From: Callorhinus ursinus
Taxonomy: Eukaryota > Chordata > Mammalia > Carnivora > Otariidae
Direction of reading: 5' to 3'
DNA: 64,000 nt
Assembly: GCF_003265705.1 (NCBI RefSeq)
Contig: NW_020312859.1
Coordinates: 1,358,901-1,422,900, forward strand
Part shown: positions 34,901-41,347 of the stretch, in pieces
How positions within the stretch are numbered: the first letter of the stretch is position 1
Layout: the number at the start of each line of letters is the position of its first letter
Made by a program: the position numbers and the translations under genes
The notes under the pieces: model-generated
Seen by the model: the letters and a program-made list of their open reading frames with translations, nothing else
The model's database searches: none
What the model was told of the DNA's origin: nothing

Positions 34901-37900
34901 GACTGCTTTAGTTCCTTGAGCATAATGATGCTTCTTCCAACCTCTAGGCCTTTGCATCGGCTGTCCCCTCTCCTTGAACTCATCATTCAGGACTAGGCAA
35001 TAATATCACTTCTTCCGAGAAGATCTCCCTGACCTCTCTCAGACTAAGTCAGGTCCTCTGTTAGGTGCTCTTCCTGTACTTTTCCTTCTTAGCACTCACC
35101 ATGGTTTGCAATTGTAGACTAAATTGTGGGTTTATTCAATTAACATTTGTCCCTCACATTAGAATATAAGCTCACATCCAGGAGTATGGTTGGTTTAGCT
35201 CCCCACTGTTTTCTCCCTGCGACTAGAATGGTGCCTAGGACATAGTAGTTACTCAATAAAGATTTATTGGATGGCTGGGTGGAGGATGGATGGATGGATA
35301 TGGGTGGGTGGATGGACAGAGGATAGNNNNNNNNNNGGATGGATGAATGGAGGATGGATGGATGGATGGAGGATGGATGGATGCATGGATGGGTGGTTGG
35401 AGGATGGATGGATGGGTGGATGGATGAGGGATGGATAGATGGTTGGACGGATGAATGGATGGATGGATGGATGGATGGTTGAGGGATGGATAGATGGATG
35501 GTTTGATGGGTGAATGGGAAAAAGAGCTACGTCACCAATTCACTGGATAAATTCAGACAAGCCACTTCTCTCTGAACCTTAATTTCCACACGTATAAAAT
35601 GGAAATAATGTCACAACTCTTGGTGGTTGGGACAATTAAATACCACTCTCTATTTAAAGCATCCACACAGTCCTTGATGCATAGAAAGCCTGTAGTCAGA
35701 GCAGAAGAGTCCCACATCATTCCCTTTCCCTCATCTTGCTCTTGGGAAGGCAGATATTTTCACAGCCGGCATTGATTTACCCTTTGACAGGCAGCTGAAG
35801 CCAGAGATTGAGGAGCTGACCCGGGACAACAGTTACCCCAAAAGTTGCAGTTCATTCAAGTGTCATTCTTCAGGTCTGGCTTGGTGCCAGGGCAGAGACA
35901 GGCACACGCTAACCCAACGCAAGGTGACAAGCACTATAGCAGAAATGTGCGTGGCACCTGCATAGTCAGAGCAGGGTGGGGGAAGCCATAAATCCTTCCT
36001 TCCCAGGGAAGCGGAGAAAGGAGGCCACAGAAAGGAGGTGACATTTAGCTGGAGCGTGACAGATGAGGAATTTGCCCAGCAGGAAGGTGGGGAGGGTGTT
36101 CCCACTAGCGGGAACGAGGTGAGGAGAGGCAGGGCAGCCTACACGGAGAGCAGGCCCATGGTGCAGCGCAGGGAACGTGGGGGTGGGGCGCGGCCGAAAG
36201 AACAGCCAGCATTTATGGGGAATTTCCAGGGGCTGGGACCCATTCTGAGGGTTAGGCATGAATTTCACCATAATCCTCACGCCGATGTGCTACTGTTTTC
36301 CTCAGTTACAGGTGAGAAAACTGAGGTCCAGGGAAACTAAGTGAGCTCCCAAGCGAGTAAATGATCGACTAGGCATGATTTTTTTTTTTTTAACATTTTG
36401 ATGGAGATTTTCAAATGTGTGTAAAAGTAGATAGAATAATATCACAAAACGTCATGATACCATCACACGAGCTTCAACCCATGACCAATCTTGTTTGAGC
36501 TGGACCTCAAGTTCGCGTCACAGATGTGTTCAAGGTCACACGTCAGCTCTTTTCTCCTGCACTGTGTCCACGACTGGGGGAGGCCCGGAACTGATTTGGG
36601 TTGACGGGCCACAGAGCTGGGGAAGGGACCCAGCCTACTGAAGTCTGAGGGCAGAGAGACTAGCCGGAAGGCCGTGAGGGCAGGAGGAGGACTCAGGAGG
36701 GAAGCCTGGACCCCCCCACAGGACGGCAGGGCACCCCGGTGTGGAGCTGGCTGTGAAGGGTGGGGGTAGCAGCCAGCCTGGCTCAGAGTAGGAGCCTCCA
36801 CACTGGCATCAAAATGATGGAGGCTCAGGGATGGCCTGACCCATACAGGAGAGGGTGGGAGAGGCAGGAAGGGCAGGGGAAAGTGGGCACCACCTGTCGC
36901 CAAAGCCCATGCTCCGAGACCAGAGAGCCACCTGAGTCCTGCCTGGCATTCCCAGCAGCTGACTGAAGTGGTGTCATGAGTATGACTTGTGTTAGTTCAC
37001 TGTCCTCTCTGGTCGCACATGTAGGAAGGAGACCCTGGTGCACGCGAGTCCCTCATCAGGCCCCAGGGGCCGTGCCCCAAGCCCTCCAGGCTCAGCCTCT
37101 TAGACTCCCGACAGAAAGCTCCCTCAGCCAAACCCAGGTGCCAGAGAAGACATTCCCAGTCTTCTCCGTGACCCAGGACTTGTCAGGGGCCCAGTAAGCC
37201 ATAACCCAAGGACCCCAGGACCCCAGAGTCAGGGTGCATTGGGTAGCTGGGGTAGAACAAAAGAAGGCCACTGAGATGAACGAGGGAAAAAATTAACATA
37301 GCCAGGGACAGGACCTTGGCCCAGCCGGGGACAAAACCTTGGAATAGCTGAAAACAGAATCTTGAGACAGCTGGGAATAGCATCTTGTGACAGCTAAGGA
37401 CAGAACTGTGGGCTACACGGCTGGGAGCAGGTTTGTCAGGCAGCTGGGGGCAGAAGCTGCGGAGATTGGGGAGCAGATCCGTGGGTCACCCGGGAGGCAG
37501 GAGCTCGGGGTGAAGGGCGGCAAATCCCGAGGGGGCATCAGGAGGTGGCTGGGACAGGGGAGGCCGACCCGCCTCACCTGCCACTCCCTCTTTCCGGAGC
37601 AGACAATACGGCGGCGGTGCACACGCAGCACCTGGGCTTCAACCGGCAGGAGCAAGACGTGTTCTTCCTGCCCATCCTGGTGGTGGACAGCGGGCCGCCC
37701 ACGCTGAGCAGCACGGGCACGCTCACCATCCGCATTTGCGGCTGTGACAGCTCGGGGACCATCCAGTCCTGCAACACCACAGCCTTCGTCATGGCCACTT
37801 CCCTGAGCCCCGGCGCCCTCATCGCGCTCCTGGTCTGCGTCCTCATCCTGGTCGGTGAGTCCGGCCAGAGCCACACCCCCGCCCCGCTGGCCTTCACCTT

Positions 37901-40900
37901 GGGGCCCTGGATGTCCTTCCTGGGAACCCCCGCGGGGGCCTCAGCTTCCCTCTCCCACCAGGAAGGGCGGCCCAAATGATGTCCGAGCTCTACCGTGTGG
38001 GTCCCGTGACAAGTCTTCTAAGAACCGAGCAGCTCCACCCCCAGTTCCAGAAAATGTCAGCCCCACCTGAGACTCCTTGCATGCTGGCCACACTCTACAT
38101 TTTTAAAAACAAGCATATTATTTTAAAAATCTCTCATGTCCACCGTCCTTTTTTATTCTCCATGTAGGACTTTTAGTAAAGTCCTTCTAGTGAAAAAAGG
38201 CTCTTGTGTTCCTCACAACCATGAAGCCAGGTGTATCATCCCCATTTTTCCGAGGAGGAAAGTGAGGCTCGCAGGGATTAAGTGGCTTGCATAAGGGTAC
38301 ATAGTCTTCCAACTTGACATCAGGCCTCCTCACCCTGTGTTCCCTTTTACTACGCCACCTGCTCTGAATCTCAGCTGGGGCAAAACCCCGGTGGCAGCTG
38401 GGGCAAAATCTTAAGACATTTGGGGAGGCAAAATCTACTCCGGCAGCAACCCCATCAGCAGCCAGTGGAACCCACAAAGTGTCACCAGTGAAGAGGTCAA
38501 GTTCTAGGAGCTAAGCTGGATTCCAGTGGCCATAAATCCACCTCCCCCTGTTGCAGCAGAAAGGCCTCACCTCTGCTCTGGCTGCTGGACTTCAGCGACC
38601 AGCCAGAGCGCGGGGAACCCAAGAGTGGTCCAGATTGCAGATACCAGCTCTGCTCAGTTCCCTGGGAGATGTCAGCCGCCTGACCCCTGCCACTGGCGTG
38701 GTGGCCACTGTCCACCCCACCGAGAACCTGCCAGTCGCCAAGCCGCAACTCCTCGGGTCCCTGCAGAGGCCCTGGGCAGGCTCCTCCTAGCTGCGAGGCC
38801 CGGGCCCCCCTTCTCTCCCCTCCCCAGCCCATGGCTCAGAAGCCCTTTTTCCAGAGGGTGCACTTTACAGCGGTTTCATTTTCCGAGGCAGTGCAAACAA
38901 ATTTCTGCCTAATTGCCCACAAACGAAGAAAGTGCACATCAGTGCTCTAAAGGTGACGGGCGGAATCGCTGATCAGGCCTGGCACATCTGTTGCCTGCCG
39001 CCCGCACTCCCCACCATCTGCTCTCTCGGGCATCCCCCTCTGCAGCTCCCAGCCTCCGCTCCGAAAGCTGTCCATCCATCTTTCCCACTTCTCTCCTGAC
39101 ACCTTCCCTCCCTCCGGACCTGTTCCCGGGCCCCACCCCCTTCCCTGTCATGTGCCACCTTGTTAGGTCATGGGCTGGAACCCGGCCCCATGGCCCTAGC
39201 AGCTGGCTCTGGCCACTGGCCTGGCTGGAGATGTTAGGAGCAACAAGAAGAATCCAGTGCCTGGCATGGTACCCAGCGTGCGTCTCTCCATCCACCCACT
39301 CACCTACCCATTTAATCCTCTCAGTGGTTCATCAGCTCCTTATTTATCCATCCAGCGAGTCCCCCCGCCCCAACCCCATGTGCTAAACTATTGCAGGCGC
39401 TGGGATCCATCCACGAACAAAAAACCCCCACAAAGCCCTGAGTAACAGGAAAGTTAGGGTTGCCATCGCAGAGATGGGGGAGACGGAGGGCAGGGAAGGG
39501 GGAAGATTATTTCAAGGTTAGACGTGTTCAGTGTGAGATTCTCTTGGTCAGCCCAGAGGACTTGTTGAGGAAACTGGACGGATGATCTAGGTTTCAGGGG
39601 AGAAGTAAGTCCAAGCTGAAGGCCGAGATGTGGGCGCGGTCAGCCTCGAAATGGACTGCAGGATAGCCCCCACAGAGGGGTGTGGATAAGGCCCAAGGAC
39701 CAAATCCGGGGACGGCTGATGTTAAGGGGTCAGACAGGCGAGGAGAAGCCTGTTCAGAAGGCGGAGAATGAGTGATCAGCGAGGCGGGAGGAGGAGAGAA
39801 TGTGGAGTCCTGGAAGTCAAGTGCAGAAAGCAAAGAAGGAGCAGTGCTCTAATTCTTCATCCTGACACTCACCACATCTCCATCCACCTCTACAGTCAGT
39901 CATTCACTCAACAAGCACCCTTCAAGGGCTTACTGCCTGCCAGGCACCGAGCTAGGGGAACACTTCCTGGGGCCCCAAGGGGGAGTTTAGAGTGTGTGTT
40001 TGGGGTGGGGGAAGCTGTGGTTCACAAACCTGAGCTGCCTGGGCATCACCTGGAGGCTTCATCAAGACAGACTGCCAGTAGGTCTAGCACAGGATCCGAG
40101 ATGTCACGTTTCTAGCAAGTTCCCAGGAGATGCTGCTGCTGGTGGTCCAGCAGCTGCGCTCTGAGAACCCGTGTGACAGAGGGAGAAACTCCTCACCAGG
40201 GGAGTTTGGAGGTGAAGGCACTGAACCTGACCTGGAGCTCGTCGGCGGTGGGGGGGGCGTCCCTCCTGCAGAGGTCGTCTTGACCTGAGACCCAAAGGGC
40301 TAAGAAGGTGCTCAGGACTTCTGGAATAGATAGAGGAGAGCGAGGGTAAAAAAGAAGTCAGGTTCAAGACATCTTTCATTCCCCTAGCCCCATCTGCCCC
40401 TCAACTGCCCCCTTTGCACCCCCCAGAGCCTAGAGACTTCTCAAGTTGTCTCTCTTCATAGAGTTGAGGATGGAGACATCAGAGGTTGGGTCCAGCCCCA
40501 AACACCCAGGAAGTCTCTTAACACTGCCGTCAGTACTGCCACCGCAGCCTGGTGGTCTAGCCTCGATTTGCACACCTCCCAAGATGGGTGACTCATTACC
40601 TATCCATATAGCCAGTGCAGTTCTGACTGTAGGAAACGTCTTTTTGCACAGAAATCTAGGAAATTTGCACCAGTGGTTAGGCTGGGCCAGCACTGCCGTG
40701 TGTGAGGGGTGGGGGGTAGGGGTCCCCGGAATGTCCTAGGCAGGCCTCGGCCCTCACTTGCCCCTTCTGTCTCCCCCGCAGTGCTGGTGCTGCTGATCCT
40801 CACCCTCAGGCGCCACCACAAGAGCCACCTGAGCTCCGACGAGGACGAGGACATGCGGGACAACGTCATCAAATACAACGACGAGGGCGGCGGCGAGCAG

Positions 40901-41347
40901 GACACCGAGGCCTATGACATGTCGGCGCTGCGGAGCCTCTACGACTTCGGCGGCGAACTCAAGGGCGGCGACGGGGGCGGAGGCGGCGGGGGCCCGGGCG
41001 GGAGCGGGGGCGCGGGCAGCCCCCCGCAGGCCCGCCTGCCCTCAGAGCGCCACTCCCTCCCGCAGGGGCCACCGAGCCCCGAGCAGGACTTCTCGGTGTT
41101 CAGGGACTTCATCAGCCGCAAGGTGGCGCTGGCGGACGGGGACCTGTCGGTGCCGCCCTACGACGCCTTCCAGACCTACGCCTTCGAGGGCGCGGACTCG
41201 CCGGCCGCCTCGCTCAGCTCGCTGCACAGCGGCTCTTCGGGCTCCGAGCAGGACTTCGCCTATCTCAGCGGCTGGGGCCCGCGCTTCCGGCCCCTGGCCG
41301 CGCTCTACGCGGGCCACCGCGCGGACGACGAGGCCCAGGCCTCCTAG
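3864..41347 (+). CDS. CDH22: Cadherin-22 (type II classical cadherin), spliced, 5'-partial, exons 5-12
   Basis: Joined CDS: 3864-4031, 7561-7754, 10459-10712, 19740-19876, 31592-31713, 31828-31945, 37603-37854, 40782-41347 (1,811 nt, 602 complete codons before TAG; residue 1 is the Val at 3866). Cadherin-22 is a calcium-dependent homophilic adhesion protein of the plasma membrane, known mainly from brain. In order the product shows the EC2 end with DVNDNPPRF (45-53), EC3 ending in DVDEPPEF (163-170), EC4 ending in DVNDNPPEL (267-275), EC5 with the type II cysteines (284, 376, 378, 387), a membrane helix (about 401-423), a p120-catenin motif [12 protein letters not shown] (449-460) and a beta-catenin-binding tail (about 547-590). 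I recognise the sequence as CDH22 rather than another type II paralogue from its [29 protein letters not shown] and C-terminal LAALYAGHR segments. Possible N-glycosylation sites are N242 (NIT) and N388 (NTT). The 5' exons lie outside the window. Confidence 0.96.
5110..5810. mobile_element. Ancient LINE-1 (L1M/HAL1-type) 3'-region relic
   Basis: The sequence is AT-rich and unlike its surroundings. It contains phrases I associate with old L1M 3' regions: TTATTGTGAAATATG near 5135, AGCAGAATCATATCATATAA near 5408, GTTGCTGCACAGTGTCCCATC near 5495 (written in part) and CCAACACTTGCTATTGTC near 5767. The short open frames in it on both strands show no conserved domain. Subfamily and orientation are not resolved by eye. 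Confidence 0.5.
5835..6420 (-). repeat. L2 LINE relic, reverse orientation
   Basis: It starts with ATTCACTCCCTAGTCACTCA and CAGTCTGGTGTTCTGCC, then GTTCCTGCCTTCCAGGAGCT. This follows the reverse complement of the L2 3' end (target-like TGAATGA tail, then the CTCATGGAGCTTACA region). Downstream it is poorly preserved, but TCTGGCTGCCATGTGAGAAT near 6380 fits the same element. Confidence 0.5.
6590..7045 (+). repeat. L2 LINE 3' end
   Basis: This is a well-preserved L2 3' region. GCCTTTGCACCTGCTGTTCC is followed by TGGAATGCTCTTTCCCCC, AGTGAGGCCTTTCTTGATTA and CACCTATCACCATTTGATAT. It ends with ATAGGTGCTTAATAAATACA and a GGAATGAAGGAA tail. The order and spacing follow the family consensus as I know it. 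It is non-coding. Confidence 0.8.
7115..7295 (-). repeat. MIR SINE, reverse orientation
   Basis: TCCATTTATTGAAGAGCTGC, TAGGCACTGTACTAAGCGCT and TCTACAGATGAGGAAACCAA occur in the order expected for a reverse MIR. It ends in GACTCCAGAGCCTGAGC, the complement of the tRNA-like head. Confidence 0.8.
7561..7754 (+). CDS. CDH22: CDH22 exon 6: first half of EC3
   Basis: This 194-nt exon follows TCCCCTACAG and ends CAGAAG before GTGCTG. It reads [19 protein letters not shown], then [16 protein letters not shown] and [14 protein letters not shown]. The PIGT.VGRV and AEDSDVGEN segments are the EC-repeat strand A/B and DXD-type calcium-binding motifs of EC3. The phase is 0 at its end, so it joins Arg of exon 7. 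It is 6 nt longer than the 188 nt I know as typical for this exon in other type II cadherins. The extra two residues are probably in the EESGSSGHV loop. The donor GTGCTG departs from GTRAGT at positions +4 and +5, and a 13-G tract follows at 7764-7776. Confidence 0.95.
8710..8955 (-). repeat. MIR SINE, near full length, reverse orientation
   Basis: AATGTATACTATGTGCCAGG, CCTCTGAGGTACTATTATGG, GAGAAACTGAGGCTGTGGCA and GGCAGTCTGGCTCCAGAATC occur in order. These span the tail, core and tRNA-like head of MIR. Confidence 0.85.
9765..9945 (+). repeat. MIR SINE
   Basis: ACTTGGGAGCAGCACTGCCT leads to TGGGTCTGAATCCTGCCTCT, then AAGTGACCTTGGGCCTCGAT and ACAGTAAGTGCTCCGTGAAT. This is the forward MIR order from tRNA-like head to tail. 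Confidence 0.85.
9960..10157 (+). mobile_element. CAN-SINE (SINEC), full length
   Basis: It begins GGGCGCCTGGGTGGCTCAG, followed by the A-box-like TGGTTAAGC, a B-box region GGGATCGAGTCC, the CTCAGCGGGGAGTCTGCTTC segment and a CT-rich stretch. The A-rich end is AAATAAATAAAATC plus AAGTAAGTAAATAAATAAA. An imperfect target duplication related to ATGAATGAAAT / ATGCATGAAAT flanks it. The pyrimidine-rich second half (TGACCCTCCCCCCTCAC) is the form I associate with seal-like carnivores. Confidence 0.93.
10459..10712 (+). CDS. CDH22: CDH22 exon 7: second half of EC3 and start of EC4
   Basis: This 254-nt exon is the usual size for type II cadherins. It begins [19 protein letters not shown], includes the EC3-EC4 linker DVDEPPEF (residues 163-170) and continues into EC4 with [17 protein letters not shown] and [11 protein letters not shown]. 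It ends with two bases of an Arg codon before GTGAGA. LDFE replaces LDRE in EC3, and DVDEPP replaces DVNDNPP. Both substitutions are normal for EC3 in this subfamily. The exon is GC- and CpG-rich. A long open frame on the opposite strand here is a by-product of GC-rich codon use. Confidence 0.96.
11560..12000 (+). repeat. L2 LINE 3' end
   Basis: CAGGGCCCTTGCAACTGCTG, GCCTAGAATGTTACCCGCTT, CTCAGTGAGGCCTTCCCTGA, CCGTGAGAGCAGGGAGTTCT and ATGAGTGAATGAAACATAAA follow the L2 order. It is non-coding and moderately diverged. Confidence 0.8.
13725..14130 (-). repeat. L2 LINE relic, reverse orientation
   Basis: AAGACCTCATCCCTGCCCAC and CCTGGGGAGAGACAGTCATC precede AGCATTCCAGGTAGTGGGAA and GCAACTGCAAAGGTCCTGGG. 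These are complements of the L2 GGAATGCT and CCTTTGCA landmarks. Confidence 0.65.
15045..15190 (+). repeat. MIR SINE
   Basis: GTACATGGGCTCTGGAATCA, GTCGGAATCTCAGCTCAGTT, CAGTTTTCCCATCTCTATAA and GATAGTACCTGCCTCATTCA occur in forward MIR order. The strand then runs into a separate L2/MIR end at 15190-15260. Confidence 0.8.
16886..16997. repeat. (CA)n microsatellite interrupted by an assembly gap
   Basis: Uninterrupted CA repeats lie on both sides of ten N at 16941-16950. The ten N are a placeholder of unknown true size, so the real array length cannot be read. Looser CACACAGACACACATG sequence leads into it from about 16842. Confidence 0.97.
16941..16950. other. Assembly gap (10 N)
   Basis: Ten unknown bases lie within the CA microsatellite of intron 7. 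This is a sequencing or assembly break, not a biological feature. Confidence 0.99.
18655..19270. promoter_or_regulatory. CpG-rich island inside intron 7
   Basis: The stretch is GC-rich with dense CpG (for example GGCGGCGCCCCCGCCCGCG near 18872 and GCGCGTGCTGCGCTGGCCGG near 19064), while flanking intron sequence is CpG-poor. Unmethylated islands usually mark promoters or active enhancers. No TATA box stands out. Open frames cross it on both strands, but they show no recognisable domain and are expected in GC-rich DNA. It could be an alternative or antisense promoter, an orphan island, or a regional GC peak. Only the composition is seen. Confidence 0.6.
19740..19876 (+). CDS. CDH22: CDH22 exon 8: middle of EC4
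   Basis: This 137-nt exon is the standard size. It starts with the last base of Arg after CTCCCTCAG and ends with the first base of Asp before GTGAGC. It encodes [20 protein letters not shown], then [20 protein letters not shown] and LAMEA. DADTG and LDRE are EC-repeat calcium and strand motifs. HNIT (N242) is a possible N-glycosylation site. The intron 7 CpG island lies about 470 bases upstream. Confidence 0.96.
20065..20740 (-). repeat. L2 LINE, long reverse copy
   Basis: TCAGCATTTATTGAGCACCC is followed by GATACAGCCTTGAACAAGAC, GGGGGAAGAGTGTTCGAAGC, CCAGTGCAAAGGCCCTGAGG and CTCTGGCTGCTGCATGAGAA. This is the order of a reverse-complement L2 3' region and extends further 5' than most copies here. 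Confidence 0.75.
23712..23921 (-). mobile_element. CAN-SINE (SINEC), reverse orientation
   Basis: On the plus strand it begins with an AAGATTTTTATTTATTTATT tail (TTTA repeats), then GAGAGCGAGC, AGAAGCAGACTCTCCACTGA and GGGATCATGACCTGAGCTGA. It ends ACTGAGCTACCCAGATGCCC. This is the reverse complement of a full CAN-SINE. Related AGATAATAATTT / AGATTATAATTT sequences flank it as an imperfect target duplication. Confidence 0.93.
24377..24450. repeat. Perfect 37-bp tandem duplication
   Basis: Bases 24377-24413 are repeated without a mismatch as 24414-24450. The unit starts GGCCTCTCCTCACTGCCC and ends GGGTGCTGC. Two identical copies imply a recent duplication or a short variable-number repeat. 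Confidence 0.97.
26120..26420 (-). repeat. L2 LINE, reverse, interrupted by a SINE
   Basis: TTCATTCAACAATCTTTATT, AAGCACCTACTATGTGCCAC and CTTTCTAGCGGGGAGACAAG, then GGGCAAAGATCTGAAGGTGA, follow the reverse L2 order. A CAN-SINE sits at 26422-26621, and possible continuation follows it. Confidence 0.75.
26422..26621 (+). mobile_element. CAN-SINE (SINEC), full length, nested in L2
   Basis: GGGGCGCGTGGGTGGCTCAG, TTGGTTAAGCAACTGCC, GGGATCGAGCCCCGCATCGG and a CT-rich stretch are followed by CAAATAAATAAATAAAATC and a poly-A run. Flanking AAGAGAGGGGTGAG and AAGAGGGGGGGTGAG form an almost perfect target duplication, which shows insertion into an older L2. Confidence 0.95.
26669..26706. repeat. Short tandem repeat, 8-bp unit (CATGTGGG)n
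   Basis: Four to five consecutive GCATGTGG units end in GCATGCAGG. This is a small, possibly polymorphic minisatellite. Confidence 0.9.
26860..27065 (+). repeat. MIR SINE
   Basis: ATTAGAAACTCCCCCTCTGG, CCCGGGTTCGAGTCCCAGAT, CTTGGGCAAGTTCCTTACCT, TCCTCAGTAAAATGTCAATA and CAGAGCCTGGCCCACAGCGC occur in forward MIR order. Confidence 0.85.
27260..27545 (+). repeat. L2 LINE 3' end
   Basis: TTTGCATATGCTGTCCCCAT, GGGGCACTCTTTCCCTTGC, CTTATCAGAGTCTGGAGTAC and GTCCTTGGCACAAAGGAGGC follow L2 landmarks, with moderate divergence. Confidence 0.65.
27850..28005. promoter_or_regulatory. AT-rich candidate enhancer with homeodomain and octamer motifs
   Basis: Within a GC-rich intron this block is AT-rich and free of recognisable repeats. 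It contains TAATTA at 27965-27970, CAATTAG near 27889 and an exact octamer ATTTGCAT at 27976-27983. Tight clustering of homeodomain and POU motifs is typical of conserved developmental enhancers. Conservation itself cannot be seen from one sequence. Confidence 0.45.
28546..28682 (+). mobile_element. MER5-like hAT-Charlie non-autonomous element
   Basis: It opens CCAGTGGTTGGCAATC and closes CAGGCTGGAGGCCACTG, matching the imperfect terminal inverted repeats of MER5 elements. ACATATTAGATTCCTA and CCCAGGTGATTCTAACGTGC lie inside in the expected order. Confidence 0.7.
28884..29069 (+). mobile_element. CAN-SINE (SINEC), full length
   Basis: GGGTGCCTGGGTGGCTCAGT, CGGTGAAGCGTCTGGCTCTT, GAGATCGAGCCCCACGTCGG and GAGGAGCCTGCTTCAGTCTC are followed by a CT-rich stretch and AAAAATAAAATAAAATAATA. 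The flanks AAAAAGGAGGTAAG and AAAAGAGGAGGCAG look like a diverged target duplication. Confidence 0.93.
29105..29246 (+). mobile_element. LINE-1 3' end (L1MA-like) with poly-A
   Basis: GTGAGGTGAAGGATGTGTTA, CCTGATTGTGGGAAACATCC, TACATTGCACACCTTATATC and CTATCTCAATAAAGCTAGAA match the 3' UTR of old mammalian L1MA-type elements. An AATAAA signal lies at 29214-29219 and an 18-A tail ends at 29246. Only the 3' end is present and it has no coding part. Confidence 0.75.
30867..31430. repeat. GTG/GATGG-rich degenerate low-complexity stretch
   Basis: The plus strand is dominated by GGTGATGG, GTGGTGGTAA, GGTGGTGGTG and related words with little C, ending near GATGGTGGTGACCCC. It is an imperfect trinucleotide/hexanucleotide repeat about 160 bases upstream of exon 9. 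The opposite strand gives His/Thr/Pro-rich open frames that are artefacts of the repeat. Confidence 0.85.
31592..31713 (+). CDS. CDH22: CDH22 exon 9: end of EC4 and start of EC5
   Basis: This 122-nt exon is the standard size, between CTCACTGCAG and GTACGTG. It completes Asp and reads [24 protein letters not shown] (calcium linker, residues 267-275) and [12 protein letters not shown]284 is one of the conserved type II cadherin EC5 cysteines. It ends in phase 0 and is followed by a very short intron. Confidence 0.97.
31714..31827 (+). other. CDH22: CDH22 intron 9, only 114 bp
   Basis: It runs from GTACGTGG to CCCTTCAG. It is far shorter than all other introns in the window and lacks repeats. 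Exons 9 and 10 therefore form a compact pair that together encode the first part of EC5. Confidence 0.95.
31828..31945 (+). CDS. CDH22: CDH22 exon 10: EC5, first half
   Basis: This 118-nt exon is the standard size. It begins [16 protein letters not shown] and continues [19 protein letters not shown] to LDIQ, with one base of Asp before GTGAGT. VVDRDEP carries the DRD-type calcium-ligand motif of EC5. The sequence after it matches the membrane-proximal repeat of CDH22. Confidence 0.97.
32850..33420 (-). repeat. L2 LINE, long reverse copy
   Basis: TCAGCAATTATTTACTGAAA, ATATCAGGCACTGTTCTGGG, CCTGCCCTCATGGAGGTGAC, GGAGTGAGCCATGCTGATAA and GAACAGCAAGTGCAAAGCCC follow the reverse L2 order over more than 500 bases. 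Confidence 0.8.
34725..35275 (+). repeat. L2 LINE 3' end
   Basis: CCATGATGAGCCCCTGCCGC, GGCCTTTGCATCGGCTGTCC, TCTCCCTGACCTCTCTCAGA, TTAGCACTCACCATGGTTTG and AGTAGTTACTCAATAAAGAT follow the L2 order. It ends where the GGAT array begins. Confidence 0.8.
35270..35515. repeat. (GGAT)n microsatellite with assembly gap
   Basis: Imperfect GGAT/GGATGGAT arrays with GGTT and GGGT variants lie on both sides of ten N at 35327-35336. The array starts directly at the 3' end of an L2 copy, so it probably grew from that tail. Confidence 0.96.
35327..35336. other. Assembly gap (10 N)
   Basis: Ten unknown bases lie inside the GGAT microsatellite of intron 10. The true length is unknown. Confidence 0.99.
37603..37854 (+). 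CDS. CDH22: CDH22 exon 11: end of EC5 and most of the membrane helix
   Basis: This 252-nt exon is the standard size. It starts with two bases completing Asp after GGAGCAG and ends with one base of Val before GTGAGT. It encodes [32 protein letters not shown], the cysteine cluster [19 protein letters not shown] (C376, C378, C387; possible glycosylation at N388) and [18 protein letters not shown]. The hydrophobic run from about residue 401 is the transmembrane helix. The splice site falls inside the helix. That is the normal position in this family, so the anchor depends on exon 12. Confidence 0.97.
37855..40781 (+). other. CDH22: CDH22 intron 11
   Basis: This 2.9-kb intron runs from GTGAGT to CTCCCCCGCAG. 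It contains a reverse MIR (about 38200-38370), a repeat-free stretch at about 38860-38960 with GTGCAAACAAATTTCTGCC and AAAGTGCACATCAGTGC, a reverse L2 start (about 39890-39965) and a MER5A element (40014-40171). The rest looks unique or heavily decayed. Retention of this intron would read through from exon 11 but meet a stop early. Confidence 0.85.
40014..40171 (+). mobile_element. MER5A (hAT-Charlie non-autonomous DNA transposon)
   Basis: CTGTGGTTCACAAACCTGAG, GGGCATCACCTGGAGGCTTC, GTTTCTAGCAAGTTCCCAGG, GATGCTGCTGCTGGTGGTCC and CTGCGCTCTGAGAACCC follow the MER5A order, including both terminal repeats. Confidence 0.85.
40782..41347 (+). CDS. CDH22: CDH22 exon 12: end of membrane helix, cytoplasmic catenin-binding tail
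   Basis: This 566-nt terminal coding exon follows CCCCCGCAG and ends with TAG at 41345-41347. After [15 protein letters not shown], the juxtamembrane region has [18 protein letters not shown] and [17 protein letters not shown], the p120-catenin-binding motif. A glycine-rich insert (residues about 471-493, bases 40949-41017) follows. [16 protein letters not shown] and [14 protein letters not shown] lead to the beta-catenin-binding core [11 protein letters not shown].. [23 protein letters not shown]. Tail order is that of classical cadherins, so the protein should link to actin through catenins. The exon is very CpG-rich. A longer open frame in another phase across it (40914-41939) lacks homology to anything I know and is a composition artefact. 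Confidence 0.97.

Larger units (their letters stand above)
31946..37602 (+). other. CDH22: CDH22 intron 10
   Basis: This 5.7-kb intron runs from GTGAGT to TTCCGGAGCAG. It contains reverse MIR (about 32310-32510), forward MIR (about 32690-32850), reverse L2 (about 32850-33420), a repeat-free AT-containing stretch (about 34060-34190), a forward L2 (about 34725-35275) that runs into a GGAT microsatellite (35270-35515) with an N gap, and reverse MIR/L2 pieces (about 36210-36370). Around 37300-37450 a loose internal repeat of CAGCTGGGAACAGAATCTTG-like words occurs. Confidence 0.85.
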
